NCBI GenBank assembly: GCA_951812645.1 | Contig: CATOSM010000001.1 | Coordinates: 1,033,560-1,097,559, forward strand | Reading direction: 5' to 3' | Origin: an uncultured Candidatus Nitrosopumilus sp. | GTDB lineage: Archaea > Thermoproteota > Nitrososphaeria > Nitrososphaerales > Nitrosopumilaceae | DNA length: 64,000 bases | In this document: piece by piece, positions 55,156 to 64,000 of the stretch | How the letters are laid out: each line of letters begins with the position of its first letter | Numbering within the stretch: the stretch's first letter is position 1 | Made by a program: the position numbers and the translations under genes | The notes under the pieces: generated by a model | The model's input: the letters and a program-made list of their open reading frames with translations, nothing else | What the model was told of the DNA's origin: nothing | The model's database searches: none

Positions 55156-56130
55156 ATGAAAATTTTGGTTACTGGAGGTTTAGGTTTCATCGGAAGTAAT
55201 TTTATTATAAAAATTTTGAACGAATATCCTAAGTATAAAATCACTAACATAGATGGGTTATTACCAGGTTCTAATTTAGATAATCTTCAAGAAATTAATA
55301 AAAATAAAAATTATAAATTCATTAAAGGAAATATACAAAATCAAAAGCTCGTAGATAAATTAGTATCAAAAAATGATATTGTGATTAACTTTGCTGCAGA
55401 ATCTCATGTAGATAGAAGTATTACAAATCCAAAACCATTCATAGACTCCAATATTATTGGAGCTTATACGATATTAGAGTCTGTTAGGAAATTAAAGAAA
55501 AAACTAATTCAAATTTCAACTGATGAAGTATTTGGTAGTTTAAAAAAACCTTTTAGTGCAAATGAAAATTATAATCTTAATCCATCTAGTCCGTATTCCT
55601 CATCTAAAGCATCTGCTGAATTATTGGTAAACTCTTACCATATAACATATGATCTACATACGACGATAACACGGTGTACAAATAATTTTGGTCCTAGACA
55701 ATTCCCTGAAAAATTAATCCCAAAAGTAATCATGTTAGCAGAAAAAAATCAAAAAATTCCAGTTTATGGTTCTGGGAAAAATATACGAGATTGGATATAT
55801 GTCGATGATCATTGTGATGCAATTCTTCAAGTATTACATAAAGGAAAACCAGGTGAATCATACAATATTGCAGGGTCTAATGAAATTACAAATAATTCGA
55901 TTATTAAAAATATTCTAAAATTAATGGGTAAATCAAGTGATTTGATGAAATATGTTCCAGATCGTCTAGGTCATGATTTTAGATATAGTTTAGATTCTAA
56001 AAAAATTGTAAATAAATTAAAATGGAAACCTGCACATAATTTTGAAGAAGGATTAGAAAATACAATAGAATGGTATTTAAAAAATGAAAAATGGTGGAAA
56101 AAAATTTCTAGAAAAAGTATTGGGACATAG
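55156..56130 (+). CDS. rmlB: dTDP-glucose 4,6-dehydratase
   Basis: 324 residues. TGGLGFIGSNFIIKIL, FAAESHVDRSITNPKPFIDSN, STDEVFGSL and YSSSKASAELLVNSY with catalytic Tyr/Lys are RmlB-specific, as is the following TRCTNNFGPRQFPEKLIP. It makes dTDP-4-keto-6-deoxyglucose. The gene pairs with rmlA 36 bases downstream. Confidence 0.92.
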   Translation: MKILVTGGLGFIGSNFIIKILNEYPKYKITNIDGLLPGSNLDNLQEINKNKNYKFIKGNIQNQKLVDKLVSKNDIVINFAAESHVDRSITNPKPFIDSNIIGAYTILESVRKLKKKLIQISTDEVFGSLKKPFSANENYNLNPSSPYSSSKASAELLVNSYHITYDLHTTITRCTNNFGPRQFPEKLIPKVIMLAEKNQKIPVYGSGKNIRDWIYVDDHCDAILQVLHKGKPGESYNIAGSNEITNNSIIKNILKLMGKSSDLMKYVPDRLGHDFRYSLDSKKIVNKLKWKPAHNFEEGLENTIEWYLKNEKWWKKISRKSIGT

Positions 56131-56166
56131 TAGAAACTAAATAAAACTAGTAAATCATCTGAATAA

Positions 56167-57237
56167 ATGAAAGGCATACTGCTACATGGCGGTCATGGAA
56201 CACGATTAAGGCCACTAACACACACAGGCCCAAAGCAACTATTACCTATTGCAAATAAGCCAATGTCTCAATATTGTATTAATTCTCTAAAAGAAGCGGG
56301 TGCTAAAGAAATTGGAATCATCATAGGAGGTATTGGAGCAAACAAAGTAAGAGAGTATTATGGAGATGGAGAAAAATTTGGAGTTAAAATTTCATATATT
56401 GAACAAGATGAACCAAGAGGAATAGCACATGCAATTAATTTATGTAAAGATTTTGTAGGAAATGAAAAATTTACAGTGTTTTTAGGAGACAATATTATTC
56501 AGAAAAGCATTGAAGATTTTGCAAGAAAATTTGAAAACTCAGATGCAGAAGCATCGATTCTATTATGTGAAGTAGATGATCCTTCTAGGTTTGGTATTGC
56601 AGATATAAAAAATGAACAAATTATAAAAATAATGGAAAAACCTAAAAATCCACCAACAAATCTTGCAGTAACAGGGATTTATTTTTTAACACCAGTCATT
56701 TTTGAAATGATTAAAAATCTAAAACCTTCTTGGAGAAATGAATTAGAAATTACTGACGCGTTACAAATGCTTCTTGAGAATAAATATAAAATAACTTATG
56801 ACACAATTACTGATTACTGGAAAGATACGGGTACTCCTGAAGACATAATTAATGCAAACGGTGCAATTTTAGAGAAAATGAAGCCTTATTTTGATGGAAC
56901 AAAGGAAGAAGGTGTTAAAATTCAAGGCAATGTAATGATAGGAAAAAATTCTAAGATACAAAAAGATGTTGAAATACAAGGTCCAGTCATAATTGGAGAA
57001 AATTGTGTAATTGAATCAAAAACTAAAATCGGTCCAAATATCAGTATTGGAAATAATACAACAATTTCAGAAATAGATATTGCTGAATCTATAATTATGT
57101 CGGATTGTATTGTAAAAGGTAAATTAAAAATGAGAAATAGTATAATTTCAAAAAATTCCACGATTATATTCACAGAGCAGCATAATCAAAATGAGAAAAT
57201 TTTTCTGTTAGGAGAAGGTACAAAAATCCTATTTTAG
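56167..57237 (+). CDS. rmlA: glucose-1-phosphate thymidylyltransferase, long form
   Basis: 356 residues. LHGGHGTRLRPLTHTGPKQL is the nucleotide-binding signature (usual first Ala replaced by His in GGHGTR), and FLGDNIIQ holds the metal Asp. Residues 250-340 are left-handed beta-helix hexapeptides (KIQGNVMIGKNSKI, VEIQGPVIIGENC), typical of the long archaeal RmlA2 group. It supplies dTDP-glucose to RmlB. Confidence 0.9.
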   Translation: MKGILLHGGHGTRLRPLTHTGPKQLLPIANKPMSQYCINSLKEAGAKEIGIIIGGIGANKVREYYGDGEKFGVKISYIEQDEPRGIAHAINLCKDFVGNEKFTVFLGDNIIQKSIEDFARKFENSDAEASILLCEVDDPSRFGIADIKNEQIIKIMEKPKNPPTNLAVTGIYFLTPVIFEMIKNLKPSWRNELEITDALQMLLENKYKITYDTITDYWKDTGTPEDIINANGAILEKMKPYFDGTKEEGVKIQGNVMIGKNSKIQKDVEIQGPVIIGENCVIESKTKIGPNISIGNNTTISEIDIAESIIMSDCIVKGKLKMRNSIISKNSTIIFTEQHNQNEKIFLLGEGTKILF

Positions 57238-57289
57238 AATAATTGATAGAGTAAGGAATATTACACACAAGGAAAAAAAGAAACAAGAT

Positions 57290-58336
57290 TTGTCAATAGA
57301 AAAACAACCACTTGTAAGCATAATAATAGTAAATTATAATGCAGGAGATTTATTATTAAATTGCATTAGATCAATTCTAAATTCAAATTATCAAAATTTA
57401 GAGGTGATAATAGTAGACAATATCTCTACAGATAATAGTCATAAAAAATGCAAGGAACAGTTTGAACAAGTAAAATTAATTGAAAATAAAACCAATTTGG
57501 GTTATTGTGATGGAAATAATGTTGGAATTCAAAATGCAAGTGGCGAATACATTGTAATAATGAATCCGGATACAGTTGTAGAGTCAAAATGGTTGGATGA
57601 ATTATTTAGAGCATATGATGAATTTGGTAAAGGGATTTATCAACCAAAAATCCTTTCATTAAATGAAGAAGGAATTTTACAAAGTACAGGAAATATGATT
57701 CATCTATTTGGATTTGGATTTTCTAGAGATGTAGATATGATAGATAAAAATCAACGAAATAAAATTGAGAAAATAGGCTATGCTGCTGGAACTTGTTTAT
57801 TTACATCAACTGAAACTATTAAAAAAATAGGGTTGCTGGATTCATTTATTTTTCTTTATCATGATGATGTGGATTTTGGATGGAGAGGTGCACAATTAGG
57901 TATTTCTTCGTATTTTGTTCCAAAATCAATAATTTATCATGTAAGAAGTTATACTTTGAAATGGAGTGCAAAGAAATTTTTTTGGTTAGAAAGAAATCGA
58001 AAATATTGCATTTTAACACATTATTCAAAAGAAACAATCGCAAAAATGAAATTTACATTATTTTTGACAGATATGTTAGTGTGGATGGCATACATCTCAA
58101 AAGGATTCATCATGGCTAAAATTAATGCTGAAAAAGAAATTAGAAAAAATAAAGATATTATTAAAAAACGTCAAAAAGAATTGGAAGATAAAAAAATCAT
58201 ACCAGATATAGAGTTAATTAAAACCTTTCCAGATGCAATAAGCATTTCAGATAATGCAGGAGGAAGAGGTAGTGAATTTTTTAATTCAATGATAGTAAAA
58301 TTAAGCAAAAAGGCAAAAAAAACTCTCTTATCTTAA
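57290..58336 (+). CDS. family 2 glycosyltransferase (rhamnosyltransferase-like)
   Basis: 348 residues from TTG. LVSIIIVNYNAGDLL, VDNISTDNS, IMNPDTVVES (the DxD-like metal motif) and LYHDDVDFGWRG form a complete GT2 site. A C-terminal hydrophobic stretch (about 245-275) may bind the membrane. Position after rmlBA suggests transfer of a deoxyhexose to a lipid-linked glycan. Confidence 0.85.
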   Translation: MSIEKQPLVSIIIVNYNAGDLLLNCIRSILNSNYQNLEVIIVDNISTDNSHKKCKEQFEQVKLIENKTNLGYCDGNNVGIQNASGEYIVIMNPDTVVESKWLDELFRAYDEFGKGIYQPKILSLNEEGILQSTGNMIHLFGFGFSRDVDMIDKNQRNKIEKIGYAAGTCLFTSTETIKKIGLLDSFIFLYHDDVDFGWRGAQLGISSYFVPKSIIYHVRSYTLKWSAKKFFWLERNRKYCILTHYSKETIAKMKFTLFLTDMLVWMAYISKGFIMAKINAEKEIRKNKDIIKKRQKELEDKKIIPDIELIKTFPDAISISDNAGGRGSEFFNSMIVKLSKKAKKTLLS

Positions 58337-58355
58337 AATACAATTTTCTGTGCTG

Positions 58356-59229
58356 AACTTATCCTAAAACCCTCCAATACATCATGACGGATGCCAGATA
58401 CACAAATCCAAGATAGTTGTCACAGTTCCCTTCGTATCTGACTGCCGTCCCGTAAAGTCCGCACTTGAGCCAGGCAAAGAACCGCTCTACGACAAACCTT
58501 GTCTTGCCATAATGCTTTTGATTCCTGTTTTGTGCAACGTTCCTTGAGTTCTTTTTGTATGGAATGCAACGGTAATCCCATGGCATCCCAGATAGTCTCT
58601 GATGTATGCCGCATCGTATCCCCTGTCGGCATACGCTGAGATGATCTCCCGTATCAAACCGTCATCTGCAGGTTCTGAGATGTTCTCTAACACATCGATG
58701 AATTTCGTACTGTCATGTACATTTGCAGGGCTGGCCCTGATTGAGATTGGCAGTCCTGTCCTGTCTACTGCAACGTGAATCTTTGTGCCCAGGATCTTCT
58801 TGAACCCGTCATATCCTGTTTTGTCCCCCCCCTTTTTGGCGGCAATTGACGATGAATCAACTGAAATTTTTTGCAGGCTGATTTTTTCCTGTCTGTGTGC
58901 GGATTTTATCAGTTCTGACAGAATCCTTTTCCATATTCCCTTTTGCTGCAGCTCTGAGAATCCCGGATACACGGTGGATTTTGAACCGTATCTGTCCGGC
59001 ATGTCTGCCCACCTGCATCCGGTTGTTAGGACAAACGATATTCCGCTGATTGTGTTTCTGTCATTGCATCCTGGCCTTCCGGTTTTTGCAGGCTTTGGCA
59101 GATGTAATAGAACTGTTCCATTGAATGTCTGACATTTCTTTGTGAATCATGAAGGATGCATCGGCAGAGCCATTCTTAGATCCCGATTGTCATGAATTGT
59201 TTACAAAATGATCGGTTTTAGGATGAGTT
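58356..59229 (-). mobile_element. IS5-like insertion sequence, copy 3
   Basis: 874 bp with the same inverted ends as copies 1 and 2. It sits 20 bases after the GT2 stop and interrupts no recognisable gene. From 59230 to 59404 I see only an AT-rich spacer. The element splits the glycan island into two blocks and carries a mutated transposase. Confidence 0.9.
58359..59150 (-). pseudogene. transposase of IS copy 3, in-frame G tract but frameshifted twice
   Basis: The natural start (MIHKEMSDIQWN at 59150) is followed by a two-base deletion near 59115. The longest frame (59002-58487) then runs through the tract, which is A5G8 here, joining the two halves without slippage (SSIAAKKGGDKTGYDG). A one-base deletion near 58571 then throws the C-terminus out of frame before the catalytic Glu (VVERFFAWLK). 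It is inactive as it stands. Confidence 0.85.
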
Positions 59230-59404
59230 GGATAATTTTTCTTTTGATGTCATTATCTAATTAAAAACATTATAACATATTTTTAATATTTGTCATGAAA
59301 CGAATGAATTATTACACAAAAATTGTTGGAACCCTTTTACCTAATGGTAGCATTTATCAGATAGGCGTGAATTAAAAATTTAACAATTTAGGAATGATGT
59401 ATAG

Positions 59405-59929
59405 ATGGATGATCCAATTAAAGTAAATGAAAAAGAGTTAATGGACTACTATGGTTACAAGGGTAGTTTTGGTAATTTTAAAATGAAAATAAAATTTTTA
59501 AAATCTTGGATTTTACATTCTATTGCTTACTCATCTCCACATTCTGAATTTACTGCAAAAATCCAAAGAAGTAGAGGAGTTAATATTGGTGAAAATTGTC
59601 ATTTTTCACCGTATGTCTTATTAGATTTAGTATATCCAAAATTAGTAAATATTGAAGATAATGTAACGTTTGGATCAAATGTGATGGTTTATGCTCACAA
59701 CAATCCAACAGCAAATTTGTTTTTAAAGAATGGGGAATTTCCCAGAAAAGTTGCCGAAGTCAATATCAAATCTGGAGCAGTTTTATTTCCAGGTGCAATA
59801 GTCACAGCTGGAGTAACAATAGGTGAAAATTCAATTATTTCTGTAGGAAGTGTAGTAACACAAGATATTCCAGATTATTGTGTAGTCGTAGGTAATCCTG
59901 GACGAGTGATTAAAAAAATTGATCATTAA
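59405..59929 (+). CDS. hexapeptide-repeat O-acetyltransferase
   Basis: 174 residues. The left-handed beta-helix is at about 58-165 (NIGENCHFSPYVLLDLVYP, IEDNVTFGSNVMVYAHNN, SGAVLFPGAIVTAGVTIGEN), ending in VVVGNPGRVIKKI, typical of WbbJ/LacA-like sugar acetyltransferases. The His in VYAHNNP is in the catalytic position. It probably acetylates a glycan sugar. Confidence 0.82.
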   Translation: MDDPIKVNEKELMDYYGYKGSFGNFKMKIKFLKSWILHSIAYSSPHSEFTAKIQRSRGVNIGENCHFSPYVLLDLVYPKLVNIEDNVTFGSNVMVYAHNNPTANLFLKNGEFPRKVAEVNIKSGAVLFPGAIVTAGVTIGENSIISVGSVVTQDIPDYCVVVGNPGRVIKKIDH

Positions 59930-59972
59930 TTAATTTTGAAGTTAAATTAAAGTTAGAATAAGAGATAATGAA

Positions 59973-60803
59973 ATGAATTTACTAGGAATTGATTTTGAAG
60001 ACTGGTATCATCCAGAATTAATTCAAAAAAAAATAGACAATGAGAAAAAAGAACCTACAGTAGTTAATGGGATTGATAAAATCCTAGAATGGCTAAATAA
60101 AAATGAGACCTATGCCACATTTTTTGTTGTAGGAGAATTATTAGAACATACACCAGAAATTATTGATAAAATTATTTCAAATGGGCATGAAATTGGATTT
60201 CATACCATGTATCATAATAATTTAGCAGATAAAGGGTATAAAGAAAATTTTGATGAAGAATTAAAAATATTTAAAAAAATTACAAATGGGAAATCAAAAG
60301 GATTTAGAGCTCCTACGTTTTCATTAAATGAATCCACATCATGGGCAATTGACGTATTAGAAAAAAATAATTATATTTATGACAGCAGTATCATACCAGC
60401 AAAAACTAACATGTATGGGATGCCAAACGCATTAAAAAAACCTTATAAAATTTCAGGAAATGGTTTAGAAAAACACAATCATGACAGTAAAATTACAGAA
60501 TTTCCATTATTAACAACAAAATTTTTAGGTAAAAAGATACCAGCTGCAGGAGGATTTTATCTCAGAATATTACCACAAAAAATCATTGAAAATGCAATTA
60601 AAAATTATGAAAATGAAGGCATGCCTGCAACATTTTATATTCATTCATGGGAACTTACACCAGAACATATGAAAAAAGTTCCTTTGTCAAAAAAAGACAA
60701 TTTCATAACATATCATAATTTAGAAAAAGCATTATCCAAAATGGATAAAATAATTAAAAAATTTCAGTTTACATCATTTGAAAATTATTTAAAAAAAATG
60801 TAA
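59973..60803 (+). CDS. polysaccharide deacetylase family protein
   Basis: 276 residues of carbohydrate esterase 4 type. The catalytic Asp pair is in IDFEDWYHPE, metal His residues in EIGFHTMYHNN, Arg in GFRAPTFSLN and the late His in YIHSWELTP. It removes N-acetyl groups from amino sugars. It follows the acetyltransferase by 43 bases on the same strand. Confidence 0.85.
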   Translation: MNLLGIDFEDWYHPELIQKKIDNEKKEPTVVNGIDKILEWLNKNETYATFFVVGELLEHTPEIIDKIISNGHEIGFHTMYHNNLADKGYKENFDEELKIFKKITNGKSKGFRAPTFSLNESTSWAIDVLEKNNYIYDSSIIPAKTNMYGMPNALKKPYKISGNGLEKHNHDSKITEFPLLTTKFLGKKIPAAGGFYLRILPQKIIENAIKNYENEGMPATFYIHSWELTPEHMKKVPLSKKDNFITYHNLEKALSKMDKIIKKFQFTSFENYLKKM

Positions 60804-60901
60804 AATAAGTTATAATAAATAAAATAAAAAAATTTTTAATTTAGTTTCTACAGATAAGAATTTCTAGCAACCCTCAAATATTCATCAATTCAAAAAAAAA
60901 T

Positions 60902-62086
60902 ATGAAAATAGCGATTATTTGTCCAGCTTCATTTCCTGCAACGCAATTTGGAGGTATTGCTTTTTTAGCAGTAGACATTGCAAGAGAAATTTCTACTTTA
61001 GGTCACGATGTAACCATATATACAACAGATTTAGATTTTTCAAATGGTCCAAACAAATTTAATAAAAAATTACCTAGAAATGAAAAATTTGAGAAATTTA
61101 AAATTAATAGAACACATTCATGGTTTTCTTTAAAATTATTTTTTCTTAATCCCGCAATGTATTCACAAATAATTAAAGACAAACCAGATATCGTTCATAC
61201 TATAGGTCTAAGGAGTTTTCAATCCATAATTGCATGGATCGCTTCAAAAAAACTTAATGTACCTTTAATTGTATCAGATCAAGGGGGTTTGACAACTCAT
61301 CCCTTCTTAAACGAATCAGGGATTTTTTTAAAAACTCTTTACAAAATTCAAGATTTGTATATTAAAAATATTGTAAAATATGCATCTGCGGTTTGTGCTG
61401 CAAATGAATATGAAAAAGAGATCTTTTCATCAATTTATAAAAAATCTAAAACATTGATAATTAGAAACGGTGTAAATCTTAAATCTCTGCAAAGTAAAAT
61501 TGAATTTAAAAATAAATATAATATCAAATCAGATTTTGTGCTTTTTGTAGGAAGATTTTCAATAAGTAAAGGTATTGAGACTTTGATTAAATCTTTCAAT
61601 ATTTTGGTTAATGAAAAAAAGATAACTAATTCCCAACTTGTGATAATGGGAGTTGATTTTGGATATCAAAAAGAAATGTATGATTTAATTAAAAAATTTA
61701 ATCTTATAGACAATATTCGCGTAATAGAAAATCCACCTAGAGATGATGTGATATCAGCGTATGGTGAAAGTGAATTTCTAGCTCTTCCATCACAATGGGA
61801 ATTGTCTCCTCTGACGCCTTTAGAGTCATTTGCTTTTAAAAAACCAGTAATTTCAACCAGATCACATGGAATTCCATATACTGTTCAAGATATGAAAAAT
61901 GGAATTTTAGTAGACCCTCAAAATCCTAATCAATTAGCAGACGCAATTGAAAAACTGCTTAATGATTCGATTTTGAGAGAAAAACTAGGATTATCAGGTC
62001 ATAATTTTGTAAATGAAGAATGTAATTCTGTATCTATGGCTAAAAATTTTCTAAAAACATATGAAACAATTTTAGAAAAAAATTAA
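60902..62086 (+). CDS. family 4 glycosyltransferase
   Basis: 394 residues, GT-B fold. PASFPATQFGGIAFLAVDIA at the N-terminus, DIVHTIGLRSF, then LFVGRFSISKGIETLIKSF and the acceptor/donor motif ALPSQWELSPLTPLESFAF, where E-x7-E gives the catalytic pair. It adds a sugar from a nucleotide donor to the growing glycan at the inner membrane face. Confidence 0.88.
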   Translation: MKIAIICPASFPATQFGGIAFLAVDIAREISTLGHDVTIYTTDLDFSNGPNKFNKKLPRNEKFEKFKINRTHSWFSLKLFFLNPAMYSQIIKDKPDIVHTIGLRSFQSIIAWIASKKLNVPLIVSDQGGLTTHPFLNESGIFLKTLYKIQDLYIKNIVKYASAVCAANEYEKEIFSSIYKKSKTLIIRNGVNLKSLQSKIEFKNKYNIKSDFVLFVGRFSISKGIETLIKSFNILVNEKKITNSQLVIMGVDFGYQKEMYDLIKKFNLIDNIRVIENPPRDDVISAYGESEFLALPSQWELSPLTPLESFAFKKPVISTRSHGIPYTVQDMKNGILVDPQNPNQLADAIEKLLNDSILREKLGLSGHNFVNEECNSVSMAKNFLKTYETILEKN

Positions 62087-62115
62087 AATAAATACAAGAA
62101 AAATAGCCTGAAAGA

Positions 62116-63279
62116 GTGAAAAAAGATTATTTCAATGATCCAGATATAAAATTTCCGGCTTATGTCCCATGGGTGTCAGATGATGATAAAAAATATGTGA
62201 AAAATGCATTAGAGCAAAACATGCTTACTTTAGGCCCTCAATTAGAAAAATTTGAATCAGACTTTTGTAAATATACAAAAGCAAAATATGCAATTGCAGT
62301 ATCAAATTGTACAGCTGCATTACATTTATCATTAATGACATTAGGTTTTAAAAAAAATGACGAAGTAATAATACCAGATCTCACTTTTGTTGCAGATGCA
62401 AATGCAATTTTAGCTTGTAATGCAAAACCGGTGGTTGTAGATATTAACAAAAACGATTACTTCATATCAACATCTAATTTAAAAAAAAATATTACAAAAA
62501 AAACTAAAGCAATTATTCCAGTTCATACTTATGGTCAAGTTTGTAATTTAGATGAAATATTAAAAATTGCTAAAGAAAATAATTTAAAAGTCATAGAAGA
62601 TTGTGCTCATGCAATCGGGACATTTCATAAATCTAAACATGTTGGAACATTTGGTGATTCAGGATGTTTTTCATTTTATCCAACAAAAAACATTACAACA
62701 GCAGAAGGAGGAATGGTAATTACCAATTCAAAAAAAATGGCTGAAAAAATAAGACAGTTACGTAGCCATGGAATGTCTAGATCTCTAAAAAGTCGTTATT
62801 CTAGTGGATATCCTTGGATTTTTGAGATTAACGAGCCTGGATATAATTATAGATTAGACGAAATTCGAGCAGCTTTAGGAATATCACAACTTAAAAGAAT
62901 TTCAAAAATAAATGAATTACGTAAAAAAGCAGCACGATATTATCATATAAATTTACAAAATATTCCAGGCATAGTATTGCCCGACATGGTTAACACAAAG
63001 AGTCACTCTTATCATTTATACACAATTAAAATCAGAAAACCATTTAAGTTATCTAGAAATCAATTATACAAAAAACTCAAAGAAGAAGGTATAAGAACAA
63101 CAGTTTATTGGATGCCAATTCATTTGTACAAAGCTTACAAAGAATTTTGTAAATTGTCAAATGTAAAAAATAGTTCTACAACATATGATGAAATATTAGC
63201 ATTGCCCTTATTTCCAAATATAGAAAAAAAACATCAAGACAAAGTTATTAGATGTATAAAGAATATCGATGAACAATGA
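62116..63279 (+). CDS. DegT/DnrJ/EryC1 sugar aminotransferase, copy 2
   Basis: 387 residues from GTG. VSNCTAALHLSLMTL, VIEDCAHAIGTFHKSK, the PLP-lysine segment FSFYPTKNITTAEGG and GYNYRLDEIRAALG are intact. It is well diverged from copy 1 (48241), so it probably uses another keto sugar. Its TGA overlaps the ATG of the decayed methyltransferase (ATGA). Confidence 0.88.
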   Translation: MKKDYFNDPDIKFPAYVPWVSDDDKKYVKNALEQNMLTLGPQLEKFESDFCKYTKAKYAIAVSNCTAALHLSLMTLGFKKNDEVIIPDLTFVADANAILACNAKPVVVDINKNDYFISTSNLKKNITKKTKAIIPVHTYGQVCNLDEILKIAKENNLKVIEDCAHAIGTFHKSKHVGTFGDSGCFSFYPTKNITTAEGGMVITNSKKMAEKIRQLRSHGMSRSLKSRYSSGYPWIFEINEPGYNYRLDEIRAALGISQLKRISKINELRKKAARYYHINLQNIPGIVLPDMVNTKSHSYHLYTIKIRKPFKLSRNQLYKKLKEEGIRTTVYWMPIHLYKAYKEFCKLSNVKNSSTTYDEILALPLFPNIEKKHQDKVIRCIKNIDEQ

Positions 63280-63860
63280 CAGAAAGTAGTTTAGTAAAAT
63301 ATGGTCAAGAAATTTATTCAAAACATCCAGCATTAAGACCATTTCTAAGTTTTATTAGAAAAACTTTTTGAGAAATCAAAGTTTTCTGGATGTGTAATGA
63401 CAACTATTCATGAACCTCCTTGACTTGAGAATGAAGAAGGTGAAAAATTTGTTGAGATAAATGAATTTATTAAAGAAAATTTTATGTTTGATAAAAAAAA
63501 TTCAAGGCGTCACTCTTGAAATAACGAATGGTTTACTTTGGAGACATTGGAATGTAGCATATGCAATTAAACATGCAAAAAAATTTGCTAAAACTGAAAA
63601 TTATACATTAGTAGAATGTGGTGTAGAATGTGGTGTAGAATGTGGTGTAGAATGTGGTGTAGAATGTGGTGTAGAATGTGGATATACTGGATTTTTTTCC
63701 TCTAAGAACAATTTCAGAAAATGCTGAAAAATCAAACTTTTCTATGCATCTTTATTATGCATGGGAAAATATGCAAGAAGAGGGTCTTAGAAAGCGAATC
63801 TTGGCATGTAAATCTATATGAAAAATTAGATATGGATTTGACCAAAAAAATCTGAATGAA
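63276..63860 (+). pseudogene. decayed sugar methyltransferase (TylF-like)
   Basis: The start (MTESSLVKYGQEIY) overlaps the aminotransferase stop, so it was translated in the same operon. The frame then breaks several times: TGA after IRKTF, a shift into FEKSKFSGCVMTTIHEPP, another stop, and a shift into GLLWRHWNVAYAIKHAKKFA. The SAM-binding motif (LVECG...GYTGFF) is expanded by a 12-bp repeat, and the rest (ENAEKSNFSMHLYYAWENM) is out of frame. Resemblance to TylF enzymes rests on these pieces only. Confidence 0.65.
63611..63682 (+). repeat. 12-bp tandem repeat, six units
   Basis: GTAGAATGTGGT is repeated five times perfectly, then once ending in A. Because the unit is a multiple of three it adds VECG per copy without shifting frame. 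It lies inside the SAM-binding glycine motif of the decayed methyltransferase. Replication slippage is the likely cause. Confidence 0.95.
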
Positions 63861-63878
63861 TTTTCTGATAACATAGTC

Positions 63879-64000
63879 AACTCATCTTAAAACCCTGCAA
63901 TGCATCAAAAATGACGCAATGTTAACCAGCCCGGGATAATTTCCCGCGTTTATTTCATATCTTGTCCTGTGATATCCATTTTTTAGCCTGGCAAAGAACC
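63879..64000 (-). mobile_element. left end of a diverged IS5-like element (copy 4, partial)
   Basis: The end AACTCATCTTAAAACC differs from the other copies' left end at two of 16 bases, and the following 100 bases align loosely. It runs past the window edge. It is a related but older or different element, not a recent duplicate. Confidence 0.65.
63882..64000 (-). CDS. C-terminal part of a diverged IS5 transposase (partial)
   Basis: About 39 codons to the TGA at 63882: FFARLKNGYHRTRYEINAG, then NYPGLVNIAS and MHCRVLR. Compared with the intact copies (FFAWLKCGL, RYERNCDNYLGFVYLA, MHWRVLG) the order is the same with many substitutions. No frame break is visible within the window. Confidence 0.6.
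   Translation of the reverse strand, partial: FFARLKNGYHRTRYEINAGNYPGLVNIASFLMHCRVLR

Noticed and set aside
59230..59404. Possible small RNA or CRISPR leader in the AT-rich spacer after IS copy 3
   Set aside because: No repeats, stem structure or conserved motif is visible; no CRISPR array was found anywhere in the window.

Overview
The window looks like an ammonia-oxidising archaeon (Nitrososphaerota/Thaumarchaeota, Nitrosopumilus-like). The reasons are low GC, archaeal TATA boxes close to start codons, an F420-dependent NADP reductase, a split cytochrome oxidase subunit II with a double-cupredoxin partner, and a methylphosphonate synthase whose three iron ligands fall at the positions I recall for Nitrosopumilus maritimus MpnS (H148, Q152, H190). 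No ribosomal RNA or amo gene is present, so the assignment rests on gene content only.

Layout. (1) 0-17.9 kb is an accessory zone of secreted and membrane proteins: tandem Cys-rich paralogues, a chymotrypsin-fold protease, a 1200-residue metalloprotease, a cupredoxin and zinc-ribbon proteins. Several carry a frameshift or in-frame stop, and two IS5-like elements lie among gene remnants. (2) 17.8-30 kb is a conserved core block: tRNA-Lys, a heme A synthase-like protein, the heme-copper oxidase operon (double cupredoxin, subunit I, two-piece subunit II), NpdG, a PPOX-family protein, an aminotransferase, tRNA-Arg, an SDR, a DUF59 protein and MtnA-like isomerase. (3) 30-63.3 kb is an AT-richer surface-glycan island. 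It starts with phosphosugar isomerase and a complete methylphosphonate route (pepM, two-subunit phosphonopyruvate decarboxylase, Fe-alcohol dehydrogenase, mpnS, a nucleotidyltransferase, two 'sulfatase'-fold proteins). It continues with nonulosonic-acid genes (two NeuB-type synthases, one fused to a cytidylyltransferase; a 4,6-dehydratase; DegT aminotransferases; two GNATs), two WbuX-type amidotransferases, dTDP-sugar genes, glycosyltransferases, a deacetylase and an acetyltransferase. (4) A third IS copy splits the island at 58.4 kb. The right edge holds a decayed methyltransferase with an expanded 12-bp repeat and the end of a fourth, diverged IS.

How it fits together. Phosphoenolpyruvate is converted to phosphonopyruvate, phosphonoacetaldehyde, 2-hydroxyethylphosphonate and then methylphosphonate; the nucleotidyltransferase would activate a phosphonate, and a transferase would place it on a glycan that also carries nonulosonic acids and deoxysugars. 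The best candidates for the transfer step are the two proteins that would usually be annotated as sulfatases: both have Thr where sulfatases need Cys/Ser for formylglycine, so they are better read as alkaline-phosphatase-superfamily phospho(no)transferases or hydrolases. This is the most testable new idea in the window.
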